Notes under the pieces: generated by a model
Seen by the model: the letters and a program-made list of their open reading frames with translations, nothing else
Databases searched by the model: none
Told to the model about the DNA's origin: nothing
Translations under genes and position numbers: made by a program
Origin: Pagrus major
Lineage: Eukaryota; Chordata; Actinopteri; Spariformes; Sparidae
Reading direction: 5' to 3'
DNA length: 64,000 nt
Assembly (NCBI RefSeq): GCF_040436345.1
Contig: NC_133237.1
Coordinates: 28,970,879 to 29,034,878 of the forward strand
Shown here: piece by piece, positions 30,420 to 41,440 of the stretch
Numbering within the stretch: position 1 is the stretch's first letter
Layout of the letters: each line of letters opens with the position of its first letter

Positions 30420-31310
30420 TATAATCAAGTCATACCACTTTTGAAGGTAGCTGAGTGCGACCTGGTAGAAGTTGGAAGGATCACATTTGATTGCTGCCGT
30501 CTTTTGGGCTGGAAGCTGTCGGAGGATATCACTGGTCTCTGCTCCTAAGAAGGAATCCACCTGTGGTTGTTGGAGCTTTGTTGAAGAGTGCACATCATCT
30601 CATACAACTCACAAACAGTCACGTCCTCTCGCTCCAACTGCAGCACAACATCATGGAAGATCTTCAGCACATTATTGAGGAAAGACAGGTAGACCTGTAG
30701 GTCAAGGGGTCGCCCATCACCGTCCTGATCTTTTTTAAATAAGTGCCACAGTTATTTTGGGCACCTATCCTCCCCCAGTGACAAAAAATAGCTCTTGATA
30801 TCTGCCCGGTTGTCATGTAGTCTCTCTCCAGCTGGACATAAGCTTTGCCATCTTGTGTCCACGTGTCTCAGTACAGCCTGATAGTCTTCCACAAATGTGA
30901 ACACATTTCAGTTCTGTACATTTTGAGGATGCTGAAAAGTGACTGAATATTTTGTTCACTGTGAACTCTGTGTCAGTGTCCAACCTGTCTCCAGCATGTT
31001 CTGCACAGCTGTGCACTATGTGGGCCTGACAGTTTGCCTTTATGATGCATTTGTAAGGGAAATTCTTCTTGTTGAGGTTGAGAGTTGCTAATTCTCTGAA
31101 GAATTTTAGACTCAGTGTGATGAATCAGATCTCTTTAACACCTGCAGCATGGACAGAAGACCTGAGTGTCTCTGCAGTCTTCAGATGTTTCTGACTTAAA
31201 CACAACAGAATACAGAGATCACAAACTTTATGACAGTCATTAATCATTTCTTCCCAAAACAATGACCCTCTGATGTTTGTGTTGATCATGTCTTTCAGGA
31301 CGGTCACCCT
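30420..31310 (-). pseudogene. Decayed hAT-like transposase fragment
   Basis: Read on the minus strand, broken frames resemble the central part of hAT-derived transposases of the KIAA1586/ZMYM-like type. One stretch (31016-30813) encodes HSCAEHAGDRLDTDTEFTVN and KIFSHFSAS, comparable to the conserved His/Cys-Asp region before the catalytic core. Upstream and downstream frames are interrupted. No terminal repeats were found. A 32-bp duplicated word (GTTGATCATGTCTTTCAGGA and following) is at about 31281 and 31322. Identification rests on remembered family resemblance. Confidence 0.4.
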
Positions 31311-33184
31311 CTGATGTTTGTGTTGATCATGTCTTTCAGGACGGTGACCCTCTGATGTTTTATTGGACAGTAAGTGTCATCCTGTCTACCTTCCTGTGAC
31401 ACCTCAGGTGAAGAGAACTGCCCCTCATGTGACTTTCTGACCTTCACACCTTAAAGAGGAACCTCCTCCTCTCACATCCTGACATGTTCTCTACAGTACA
31501 TTGATTACTGAATTCAAAACTATTTAACTTCTCACACATTGTTGTCTGCTCTTAGTTTCTGGAAAACAGAATTGTTTTTTCCATAATTTACATGATCAGC
31601 AGTGTCCAGTCATCTTTCCACTTGTTTATAATGTGGCGGTGTATGTAAGCAGATGACTCATCGCTGTCCTTGTTTTTCAAACCCAGCTCAGGTGTCCAGT
31701 ATCTAACAGGCAGTGGGAACAGTCTCTCCTTTCTTCACAGCCATTGGATCAATGACAAGTTTTAGAGGAAGCATCTGTCCTGCAGTGGTTTCAAACTAGA
31801 GCCAATTAAATTGCAGATATCATCTTGTGACGTCAGGTCACCTTAGTCTCAGCGTCACAGTGGTTATTAGCTGTAGTTGAAGGTTGGAGGATAGTTTTCG
31901 TCATCATGATGCTTCGTCCTGTTTCACAGAACGTTATCTTCTGTTGTTTGTTGATTAACGATAGTTAACAGAATTATATATTTTCAGGTGTTTGCTTGCT
32001 CACTGATCGGCCACAGGAAGTGAAAATGTCATTTTCTGTGACAATGTTTTGGTTAGTTTGGACGTTACGTCTCTGTGGTGCAACCAAACGACGTCGCACT
32101 CTGAAGACAGAAATGACACTGAGCTCTTATCAAACATGTGGCCGCACTGAAAATACTCACAATAACTTCCTGTTTTTGTTTTGTTTGATCCTGTAAAGGG
32201 CCAAAAATACACACTTCAAAATGGCTGACTTCCTGTTGGGTTTAGACAAGGATGTGATGATGTAGTTACACAGTTTTGGTTTCCGATTCAAGCCAGAGAA
32301 ACTTTATTGGTACAAAGCACTTTAACAGCCAACAAGCAGAGAGAAACAGTGGAGTTTGGCACCTGGTATCAAACTGCATTCTGGGTAGTGTTAATGATGG
32401 GGTGGGAGGTCATTAGGGGGGCCTACAACAAGTTAGCATTCAGAAACACAGAACAGATGAAGATGATTGGCTGAGAGGGATGACATCAGAGAGACAGAGA
32501 CTTTACACAATTGGAGAGATTTCATAAAGGAAGCTAACGAGCTAATCCAGGCTACTTAGCAGTTAGCCTGGATTAGCATGTTTTCCAGGAGACACCTGGA
32601 ACAACCTCCTGGATTCCCCTAACTTTATTCAAGGACCTTGTAACCTCCTCAAGGACCTCCTGAACATCTCACTGACCATGAGAACTTCTGTCTGATCAGT
32701 CGATATAATTAATTATCACAATATAAATGAGTCGTCAATACTTTTCAAATTGCTCCGGTGGATCAACACACAGGAAGTCATTTTAAATAAATCAATAACT
32801 CCTCAGCTGATTCATTTTCATTATTTCATTCACAAAGTCAGAAATCCTTTCTTTTTAGCAGCTATTTGTTTCAGGTTCTTCTGATTGTTTTCTTGTTTCG
32901 TCGTCTAACGATGTGACATCACTGACAAACGTTTAGCCAACAAGCTGAAGCTCTGTCATGTGATTGGTTTGAATTAGCATGCTGTCATGTAATGTAACTT
33001 CAACATTACAATACAACTTTTAATTTTCTTTTGAATCCTGCAGCCCAACCTGGAACTTCCTCTGGTTCAGAGCACCTCCTCAAGGACCCAAAAACCTTTT
33101 CAAGTAGTCCTGGAACCAACTCAAGGCCCTTGAAATGTCAGATTTCACCTCTGTACAGGAGCTCCAGGAAGTGCTCAACCTAGC
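31311..33184. other. Intergenic / possible mapt 3' UTR
   Basis: Mostly unique sequence. Minus-strand AATAAA words occur (TTTATT on plus at 32303-32308), which could end a long mapt 3' UTR; tau 3' UTRs are usually several kilobases. No gene is identified. Confidence 0.35.
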
Positions 33185-33365
33185 TTAGCACAAAGACTGG
33201 AATCTGAGGGAAACTACTAGCCTAGCTTAGCATGATGACTGGAAGCAAAGGGAAACTGTTAGCCTAGCTTAGCATAATGACTGGAAGCAGAGGGAAACTG
33301 TTAGCTTAGCTTAGCATAATGACTGGAAGCAGAGGGAAACTGTTAGCCTAAATAAGAGACACAGT
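33185..33365. repeat. About 46-bp repeat containing TTAGCCTAGCTTAGCA
   Basis: Four copies of GACTGGAAGCAGAGGGAAAC plus TGTTAGCCTAGCTTAGCA with minor divergence. This word is common in fish dispersed repeats. Confidence 0.85.
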
Positions 33366-33675
33366 GAGCTTTGTTCCGTTAGAAGAGCAAAAATCCACCT
33401 CCACAAGTGAGATTCCAGTGTTTGTGCTAAGCTAGGCGCTAAGCTAGGTGTTGCTTCATAAATTGACCAGTCCCCTGACCGACTCCGCTGTGATTGGCTG
33501 ATAATCTGGATGAGGGTCAGTTTGAGGCGTCACTTTAATAAAATCGCTCCAATCATGTTCATGTGACATCAGACGACGGTCAGGAGGAAAAAGGCAGGTG
33601 AAGATTTTTTTCTTTCTTCCATCAGTTTCCTTGTTAAGAGGAGGGGGCGGGGCTAGTAGGCACAGCGTCGTCCAG

Positions 33676-34481
33676 TCACAGGCCCTGTTTGGCGAGGGAG
33701 GCAGACACCTGATGGAAAGAGGAAGTTGACAATGCGGGTGATTATATTTATACAGATGAACAAGATTCCAGATGCAAAGACTATTGACTATTAAGACTAT
33801 TGTGAACCGCTCACCTGCGGCCGAAACACTTTCTATCTTCCAGGTTTACTTTCTGGTCACGTGACCAACTGAACACCTGAAACAGCGACGAGCTGCAGTT
33901 CAAACTCACGACCCCTCCGGCTGTCAGCTGCAGTGCCGACAGGCCGGCAGAGGTCGGTGTGTTTACCAGGAAACTACAGCTCATAAACTGCCGTATCAGA
34001 CCCGCGACCAGAAATGCTGTGAGTTAACAGTCATGAAGGCAGCCAATCAGAGGTGGGGGAGGGGTCCATGATAACGCAGGTATTACACCTTGACTTTGAC
34101 TTCTGAACAAGTAAATCTTACCTGATCAGCCAGGTTGTTGAGGGGTGGAGCTTCAGCAGCATTGAGGCTTCCGGGGGAGGAAGTGTTGCTATGGTGATGA
34201 GGGGAGGAGTCAGGCTGGATGACGATTTCAGCACCGTGGTCGGTTCGAGCTCTGGCGTTCTCCCTGAAGCTCAGCTTCTGACTTTCAATCTGTACACACA
34301 AATCAGTTATATACAAACATACATGTACACATGTTTATATGTGTTGTTAGCATGTTGTTAGCATGTACCCTCTTCCTCCCTCCTCCTGGAACATGAGTGA
34401 CGTTCTCCAGAGAACCGACTTTTGACTGAACAGATTTAAAATCCACCTTCTCTGATTTAATCTCCAGTTTCCCTCCACCTG

Positions 34482-34514
<33 letters not shown>

Positions 34515-34585
34515 AGTACATTATTATAAAAATTATTATGATAACAGTCATACGGCGCTCTATACAGCTGATACAGGAAAGTACA

Positions 34586-34679
<94 letters not shown>

Positions 34680-37600
34680 CCTGGTTTGTGGTGGATGTTC
34701 TCTTTGGAGCCACATTTTGATGTCACATTAGTGAGATCCAACTTCTTATGAACAATCTGAACCTGCAGACAGACAGACAGGTGGAGAGACAGACAGGTTA
34801 GTGTTATGAGGATCACACAGAAACATGTCGGCAGTTAAACGGTTGTTTCCTGTCTGCCCCGCCTGAGCTCTACAGGGACAGGTGTGTGTGTGTTACCTGA
34901 CTGACAGGTGTGTGTGTGTTACCTGACTGACAGGTGTGTGTGTGTTACCTGTCTGACAGGTGTGTGTGTGTTACCTGTCTGACAGGTGTGTGTGTGTTAC
35001 CTGACTGACAGGTGTGTGTGTGTTACCTGTCTGACAGGTGTGTGTGTGTTACCTGACTGACAGGTGTGTGTGTGTTACCTGACTGACAGGTGTGTGTGTG
35101 TTACCTGACTGACAGGTGTGTGTGTGTTACCTGTCTGACAGGTGTGTGTGTGTTACCTGTCTGACAGGTGTGTGTGTGTTACCTGTCTGACAGGTGTGTG
35201 TGTGTTACCTGACTGACAGGTGTGTGTGTGTTACCTGACTGACAGGTGTGTGTGTGTTACCTGTCTGACAGGTGTGTGTGTGTTACCTGTCTGACAGGTG
35301 TGTGTGTGTTACCTGACTGACAGGTGTGTGTGTGTTACCTGACTGACAGGTGTGTGTGTGTTACCTGACTGACAGGTGTGTGTGTGTTACCTGTCTGACA
35401 GGTGTGTGTGTGTTACCTGACTGACAGGTGTGTGTGTTACCTTTCCTCCTCCAGGTACGTGTTTGAGGTTCTCAGTGGATCCGACCTTTGACCTCACATT
35501 GCTGAGGTCAGGCATGGGGTGGGAGGGTGGGGGGGGCGTCCGTCCACGGGCAGAGCCGGGAGACCTGGGGGGGGTCCGGACCACCGCCACCTGCAGCACC
35601 ACGTCACCAGAACCAGTTTAACCAGTAACAGCTATCACCAACAGAACCATCCGACAGACAGACAGGTAAACAGATAGTGAGACAGGTGTTCTGACCTTCT
35701 TGACGTCTCTGTTGGGAGTGGACGATCGACTGGCAGGAGACCGACTTCCTGGACTGTTGACTCCGTCCACTGACTCTGACAGACAGACAGACAGGTGGAC
35801 AGACAGACAGGTTTAGTGGGTCAGACTAGTAGAACTGGTGTTATTGGTTGAACTAGTGCAGAGTCAGACCTGTACTCTTGGCTGAGATCATCTTAGCTGC
35901 TCTGGCGCCTCCTGCTGTCTTGGAGGCCTGAAACACAAACATGTTGTTGTTGTTGTTGTTGTTGTTGTTGCATCGTCCACTCAGTGTCCACTTTATTAGT
36001 AACACATCTCAAGTCAATAAATAGAAATCACTGTAACTGATCACTAATAATCAATCACCAGCTCTGAAACATCCTGAATATTTCATAAGAGATTTATTGA
36101 TTATTATTTACCTTCATGGATTCTTCAGTCGCTTCCTTCACAGCTGCAAGAAGCAAACAGAGCAGGAAGTGATGTCATCAATAACAACATTCACATCTTA
36201 CAACGATGTGATCAATCAATATGAATCTGATCCATCATCAATAATGATCAATACTGAGGATGCAGGGCAGCAAACAGGAAGTACAAGCAGAGGTCAAAGG
36301 TCAGGGAGACATGTTTCCATGACAACCAGAGGTCATCAGGAAGTGTCCCGTCTATGTCACTTTCAAAATAAGAGATGGAAACATGACACAGAGGAGGAGG
36401 AGGAGGAGGAAGAGGAGGAGGAGGAGGATGGGGAGAAATAAAGAAAGGTGGTGCAGACAGACGTGAGGAAAAGGAGGAGAATAAAAGAGGAGGAGGTGAG
36501 AGAGGAGGAGGTGCAGAACGACAGACCTTTGTTTAGAGGAGGAGGAGCGTTTGATTTCCTCACTTGGGCAGCCTGTTTGGCTGGAGGAGCGCTTGTTTTT
36601 CTGGGTGGAGCAGCCTGTTTTGGAGAGGAGGAGCTTGTTCTCGTCACTGAGGCAGCTCCTGTGAGAGGAGCTTTGGTTGTGGAGGGAGGAGCTGCAGCAG
36701 AAATCAAGCGTCCCTCCTCTTTAAGGACTCCGTTAGTTAGAGGAGCGTTTGTTTCATCAGCAGGGACCTCCTGCTCTTCATAGGAAGGAGGAGCAGGAGG
36801 TGTGTTTGTTTTCTCCTCCTCAGCAGGAGGCTCTGAGCTGGTGGGAGGCTGGAGCTCTGTGGACTCCTCCTGCTCCTCCTCAGCTAACATCACACCTCTG
36901 CCTGAACTCTCCCTCATCACCTGCTCCTCCTCCTCCATCACCTGCTCCTCCTCCTCCATCACCTCCTCTTCCTCTCCGGCAGTCTTTGTCTTCTCCTCAG
37001 CATCAGGAGGAGGTGTGATGGAGGAGCAGAGAGTCTCTGCTGGAGCCTCCTTCATCTCTCCAGCTCCTCCTTCTAGTTGCTCCTCCTTTTTCTTCTCCTC
37101 TGTCACATCTTCTTCCTCTTCACCCATCATTTCTTTCTGCTCCTCTTCCTCTTCTCCTCTGACATCCTCCTCTTTCTCACCACCTCTCTGCTCCTGTTGT
37201 AAAGGAAGAGATGTGATGGAGGAGCAGGGAGTCTCTAGCTTCTCCCTCTCTTTCTCTTCATCTCCTAGCTGCACCTTGTCCTCCTCCTCCTCTTCCTCAT
37301 GAGTCTTCATCGTGGATCTCTCCTCTTCCTCATCCCTCCTCTCTGGCTGCTCCTCAGAGCTGCTCCTCATCAGTTCACCTCCATCTGCTTGCTCCTTTTT
37401 CACCTCCTCCTTCTCCTCAGAAGCTCTGTTTCCATTTGGGAGGTCTGAGGGGAGGAGGAGATGGGAGGAAGAGAGGAGGAAAGAAAGGAGGAGAGAGGAA
37501 GACGAGGAAGAGATGAAGACAAACACTGAGGACAAACACATCACTATGGTAACGAGAATGTTTCTTTGTTACAGTGGTTGCTAACGGTTACAGGAGATGA

Positions 37601-40361
37601 CAGAGAGTCAGAAGAGGAGGAGGAGGGGGGGGTATTCATCATTCAATAAAACACAGTGTCTGATTGATAATCTGTCAGATATCTGATCTGTGATCAGTTT
37701 AAATTCAGACTATAGACTTCAGCTCTATAGAGTACAGCTCTATAGACTTCAGCTCTATAGACTTCAGCTCTATAGAGTACAGCTCTATAGACTTCAGCTC
37801 TATAGAGTACAGCTCTATAGACTTCAGCTCTATAGACTTCAGCTCTATAGACTTCAGCTCTATAGAGTACAGCTCTATAGAGACCAGCTGACAAACAGTC
37901 ATCAGCTGTGGCCGTGGTTCTGATGCAGCCCTGTCCGGTGTCTCTCTATTACTCTCTGTTACTCTAGTACTCTCTGTTACTATCTGTTACTATCTGATAC
38001 TCTGTTACTCTCTGTTACTCTAGTACTCTGTTTCTCTCTGTTACTCTGATACTCTGTTACTCTCTGTTACTCTGATACTTTGTTACTCTGATACTCTTAC
38101 TCTTACTCTTTGTTACTCTGTTACTCTCTGTTACTCTGATACTCTGTTACTCTCTGTTACTCTGTTACTATGTTACTCTCGTACTCCCTGTTACTCTGGT
38201 ACTCTAGTACTCTCTGTTACTCTAGTTCTCTCTGTTAATCTGGTACTATCTTTTACTCTGTTACTATCTGTTACTCTGATACTCTCTGTTACTCTGATAC
38301 TCTGTTACTCTCTGATACTCTGTTACTCTGATACTCTGTTACACTCTGATACTGTGTTACTCTCTGTTACTCTGATACTCTGTTACTCTAGTACTCTCTG
38401 ATACTCTGGTACTCTCTGTTACTCTGGTTCTCTCTGTTACTCTGGTACTATCTTTTACTCTGTTACTATGTGTTACTCTGTTACTCTCTGTTACTCTGGT
38501 ACTCTCTGTTACTATGTGTTACTTTGTTACTCTGTTATTGTAGTACTCTGTTACTCTGTTACTCTCTGTTACTCTGTTACTATCTGTTACTCTGTTACTC
38601 TCTGTTACTATCTGTTACTCTCTGTTACTCTGGTACTCTCTGTTACTCTGGTACTCCCTGTTACTCTGTTACTATCTGTTACTCTGTTACTATGTCTTAC
38701 TATGTGTTACTCTGTTACTCTCTGTTACTCTAGTACTCTGTTACTCTGTTACTATCTGTTACTATGTGTTACTCTGTTACTCTCTGTTACTCTAGTACTC
38801 TAGTACTCTGTTACTATCTGTTACTCTGTTACTCTCTGTTACTCTAGTACTCTAGTACTCTGTTACTATCTGTTACTCTGGTACTCTCTGTTACTTACTG
38901 TTACTCTGTTACTATCTGTTACTATCTGTTACTCTTTTACTCTCTGTTACTCTGTTACTCTCTGTTACACTAGTACTCTCTGTTACTCTGTTAGTCTCTG
39001 TTACTCTGTTACTCTCTGTTACTCTGGTACTCTCTGTTACTCTGTGTTACTCTGATACTCTGTTACTCTCTGTTACTCTGATACTCTGTTACTCTCTGAT
39101 ACTCTCTGTTACTCTGTTAATCTCCGTTACTCTTTACTCTCTGTTACTCTGATACTCTGATACTCTGTTACTCTGTTACTCTCTGTTACTCTGTTACTCT
39201 CTGTTACTCTGATACTCTGTTACTCTCTGTTACTCTGCTACTCTCTGTTATTCTGTTACTCTCTGTTACTCTGATACTCTGTTATGCTGTTATTCTCTGT
39301 TACTCTGTTACTCTGATACTCTGTTACTCTCTGTTACTCTCTGTTACTCTGATACTCTGTTACTCTCTGTTACTCTGCTACTCTGTTACTCTCTGTTATT
39401 CTGTTACTCTCTGTTACTCTGATACTCTGTTATTCTGTTACTCTCTGTTACTCTGCTACTCTGTTACTCTCTGTTATTCTGTTACTCTGCTACTCTGTTA
39501 CTCTCTGTTATTCTGTTACTCTCTGTTACTCTGATACTCTGTTATTCTGTTACTCTCTGTTACTCTGATACTCTGTTACTCTCTGTTACTCTGCTACTCT
39601 GTTACTCTCTGTTATTCTGTTACTCTCTGTTACTCTGATACTCTGTTATTCTGTTACTCTCTGTTACTCTGTTATTCTGTTACTCTCTGTTATTCTGTTA
39701 CTCTCTGTTACTCTGCTACTCTGTTACTCTGCTACTCTGTTACTCTCTGTTATTCTGTTACTCTCTGTTACTCTGATACTCTGTTATTCTGTTACTCTCT
39801 GTTACTCTGCTACTCTGTTACTCTCTGTTATTCTGTTACTCTGCTACTCTGTTACTCTCTGTTATTCTGTTACTCTCTGTTACTCTGATACTCTGTTATT
39901 CTGTTACTCTCTGTTACTCTGTTACTCTGCTACTCTGTTACTCTCTGTTATTCTGTTACTCTCTGTTACTCTGATACTCTGTTATTCTGTTACTCTCTGT
40001 TACTCTCTGTTACTCTGATACTCTGTTACTCTCTGTTATTCTGTTACTCTCTGTTACTCTGTTACTCTGCTACTCTGTTACTCTCTGTTATTCTGTTACT
40101 CTCTGTTACTCTGATACTCTGTTATTCTGTTACTCTCTGTTACTCTGATACTCTGTTACTCTCTGTTATTCTGTTACTCTCTGTTACTCTGTTACTCTGA
40201 TACTCTGTTACTCTCTGATACTTTCTGCCTGTTTCAGCCCTGAGTTTTGTCTGCAGGTGAAGTCAATGATAAACTCAGACTGGTCGACACCAACCTCCCA
40301 TCATGCTCTGCTCTTTAGGGGCGGGGTCACCTCCGAAAGGGGTGGAGTGTCCATCCATCAT
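33676..40361 (-). CDS. mapt: Microtubule-associated protein tau, 3-repeat form
   Basis: Axonal microtubule-stabilising protein. Exons, in transcription order: 40361-40295 (tentative start exon), 37444-36527, 36143-36112, 35927-35870, 35775-35696, 35590-35441, 34762-34681, 34478-34369, 34289-34122, 33708-33676. Phases close to 565 codons plus TGA. The first coding exon follows an excellent pyrimidine tract and CTTTAG, and its phase fits the next exon, but its protein is not recognised. Residues about 23-328 are a Glu-rich, presumably disordered exon. A proline-rich segment ends [20 protein letters not shown], as in tau. Repeats: R1 (about 386-435, ending [14 protein letters not shown]), one R2/R3-like repeat ([10 protein letters not shown] to NIHHKPG) and R4 (to VPGGGRKR). 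The tail contains [19 protein letters not shown] and ends [10 protein letters not shown]. Donors of the Glu-rich exon (GTCTGT) and R4 (GTACAT) are weak. Confidence 0.88.
34480..34513. repeat. (CA)n microsatellite in mapt
   Basis: CA run immediately 5' (in the minus sense) of the R4 exon acceptor. The minus-strand tract reads TG up to TTTCAG. Confidence 0.9.
34587..34678. repeat. (TG)n microsatellite touching the mapt repeat-2 donor
   Basis: About 45 GT dinucleotides (CA on the minus strand) start immediately after the donor GTCACACACA of the exon 34762-34681. Confidence 0.95.
34877..35440 (-). repeat. 26-bp minisatellite at the mapt R1 exon donor
   Basis: About 21 copies; on the minus strand each reads CAGGTAACACACACACCTGT plus CAGWCA. 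The array starts at the R1 donor itself (GGAAAG|GTAACACACACCTGT at 35440). Every unit repeats a CAG|GTAAC 5' splice-site consensus. It occupies the place where the R2 exon would lie in four-repeat tau genes. Confidence 0.93.
37721..37885. repeat. 15-bp minisatellite (AGCTCTATAGACTTC)
   Basis: Eleven copies of CAGCTCTATAGACTT/CAGCTCTATAGAGTA in the first coding intron of mapt. The unit is divisible by three, so frames stay open in both directions. Confidence 0.95.
37940..40225. repeat. 2.3-kb GTTACTCT satellite-like array in a mapt intron
   Basis: Variable units of CTCTGTTACTCT, CTCTGATACTCT, CTATGTTACTCT and CTCTAGTACT, 10-20 bp long. The 3' half (39000-40200) shows larger repeated blocks of about 90-130 bp (CTGCTACTCTGTTACTCTCT modules). 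It fills most of the intron between the tentative start exon and the Glu-rich exon. Confidence 0.95.
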
Positions 40362-40509
40362 TACTCCTAAAGATGAGGAGAGGAGAGGAGAGGAGAGGAG
40401 GAAACAGGAGGAGTCAGTGAGCATGCTCAGTAACAGTCAGTCCTCCATGATGGTGAAGATGAAGATGATGATCAAGATGATGATGATGATGATGCAGTAA
40501 ATACAGTTT

Positions 40510-40740
40510 CATCTCCACCTGTCAATCACCCGTCCCGACACACAAGCACGCGCGCGTCCTCGTGTGTTTGAGGTGAAGCTACGTTAGCATTTGCCTGCGG
40601 GCTAACATGCGGCAGCAGAGCGGCGCGCAGAATATTGAAGCAGGCGGTGACAGGCGGTAAACGAGCGGAAAATACCGCGTCTGCCGCTCTTGTCGCTTCT
40701 GCCGCAGCCTGCAGACGGCGGGGCGGCAGAGACACATGGA
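40510..40740 (-). promoter_or_regulatory. GC-rich candidate promoter/5' UTR of mapt
   Basis: A CpG-rich block (e.g. ACACAAGCACGCGCGCGTCC, GCGGCAGAGCGGCGCGCAGA) sits in repeat-dominated, AT-richer surroundings, just upstream of the tentative mapt start exon in the minus direction. On the minus strand a donor-like GACAG|GTGGAG lies about 150 bp before the CTTTAG acceptor. No TATA box is seen. Confidence 0.4.
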
Positions 40741-40860
40741 GGAGAGACAGAGAGAGAGACAGGTGGAGGACAAAGAGACAGGTGGAGGACAGAGAGACAG
40801 GTGCAGGACAGAGAGAACGACAGGTGACAGAGACATAGACAGGTGTAGATGTTGTCTTAC

Positions 40861-40977
40861 CTCCTGGCTGCTGTCCGTCTGTCTGCTGCTCCACCCTGCT
40901 GCACTACCACCTGCTTCCGCTCTCAGGAGGAGGGGGGGCTGCTGGTGCATGCTGGGAGAGGAAGCTGCTGTTGCCAT
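40861..40977 (-). CDS. Candidate alternative first exon (MATAASSPSM...), uncertain
   Basis: 39 codons from ATG (40977) to a strong donor GAG|GTAAGA (40860), frame MATAASSPSMHQQ...SRQTDSSQE. It could be an alternative mapt first exon, but it ends in phase 0, whereas the next known coding exon needs phase 1, so direct splicing would break the frame. It may be non-coding or chance. No homologue is recognised. Confidence 0.2.
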
Positions 40978-41096
40978 GGTAACCTGCTGCATCACTGCTT
41001 GAGAGATGAAGACCGGAAACAGATCCTGAAGTAACTCAGTACATTTACTCAAGTACTGTACTCGAGTACTCTCTGAGGTACACAGATGCTGTAAAA

Positions 41097-41212
41097 ACTG
41101 ATCAATAAACTGATCAATAAACTGATCAATAAACTGATCAATAAACTGATCAATAAACTGATCAATAAACTGATCAATAAACTGATCAATAAACTGATCA
41201 ATAAACTGATCC
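41097..41212. repeat. 12-bp tandem repeat (CAATAAACTGAT)
   Basis: Ten perfect copies of AACTGATCAATA between the mapt 5' region and the polypurine array. Confidence 0.97.
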
Positions 41213-41440
41213 AGATGAACAAAGTGTATTAATTCAGTATCAGTAAGTTCAGACTGAAGTACTGCACATGTAAAAATACTTCTCTGCTACATAATGAGTA
41301 CTTTTACTTCTGATAATTAGAGTAACTGAGTACTTTTACTGATGCTGCTGCAGAAGAAAACTACATTTTTACATGTGAGAACATCACAGTACTGCAATAT
41401 GTACTGATGTAAAGTATCCGAGTATTTCAGACATTACAAA

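Noticed and set aside
36448-37584. Plus-strand ORFs opposite the Glu-rich mapt exon
   Set aside because: Shadows of a real minus-strand exon whose phases join its neighbours.
37445-40294. Additional mapt coding exons
   Set aside because: The interval is almost entirely the GTTACTCT and AGCTCTATAG arrays; I found no ORF with acceptor, donor and suitable phase.
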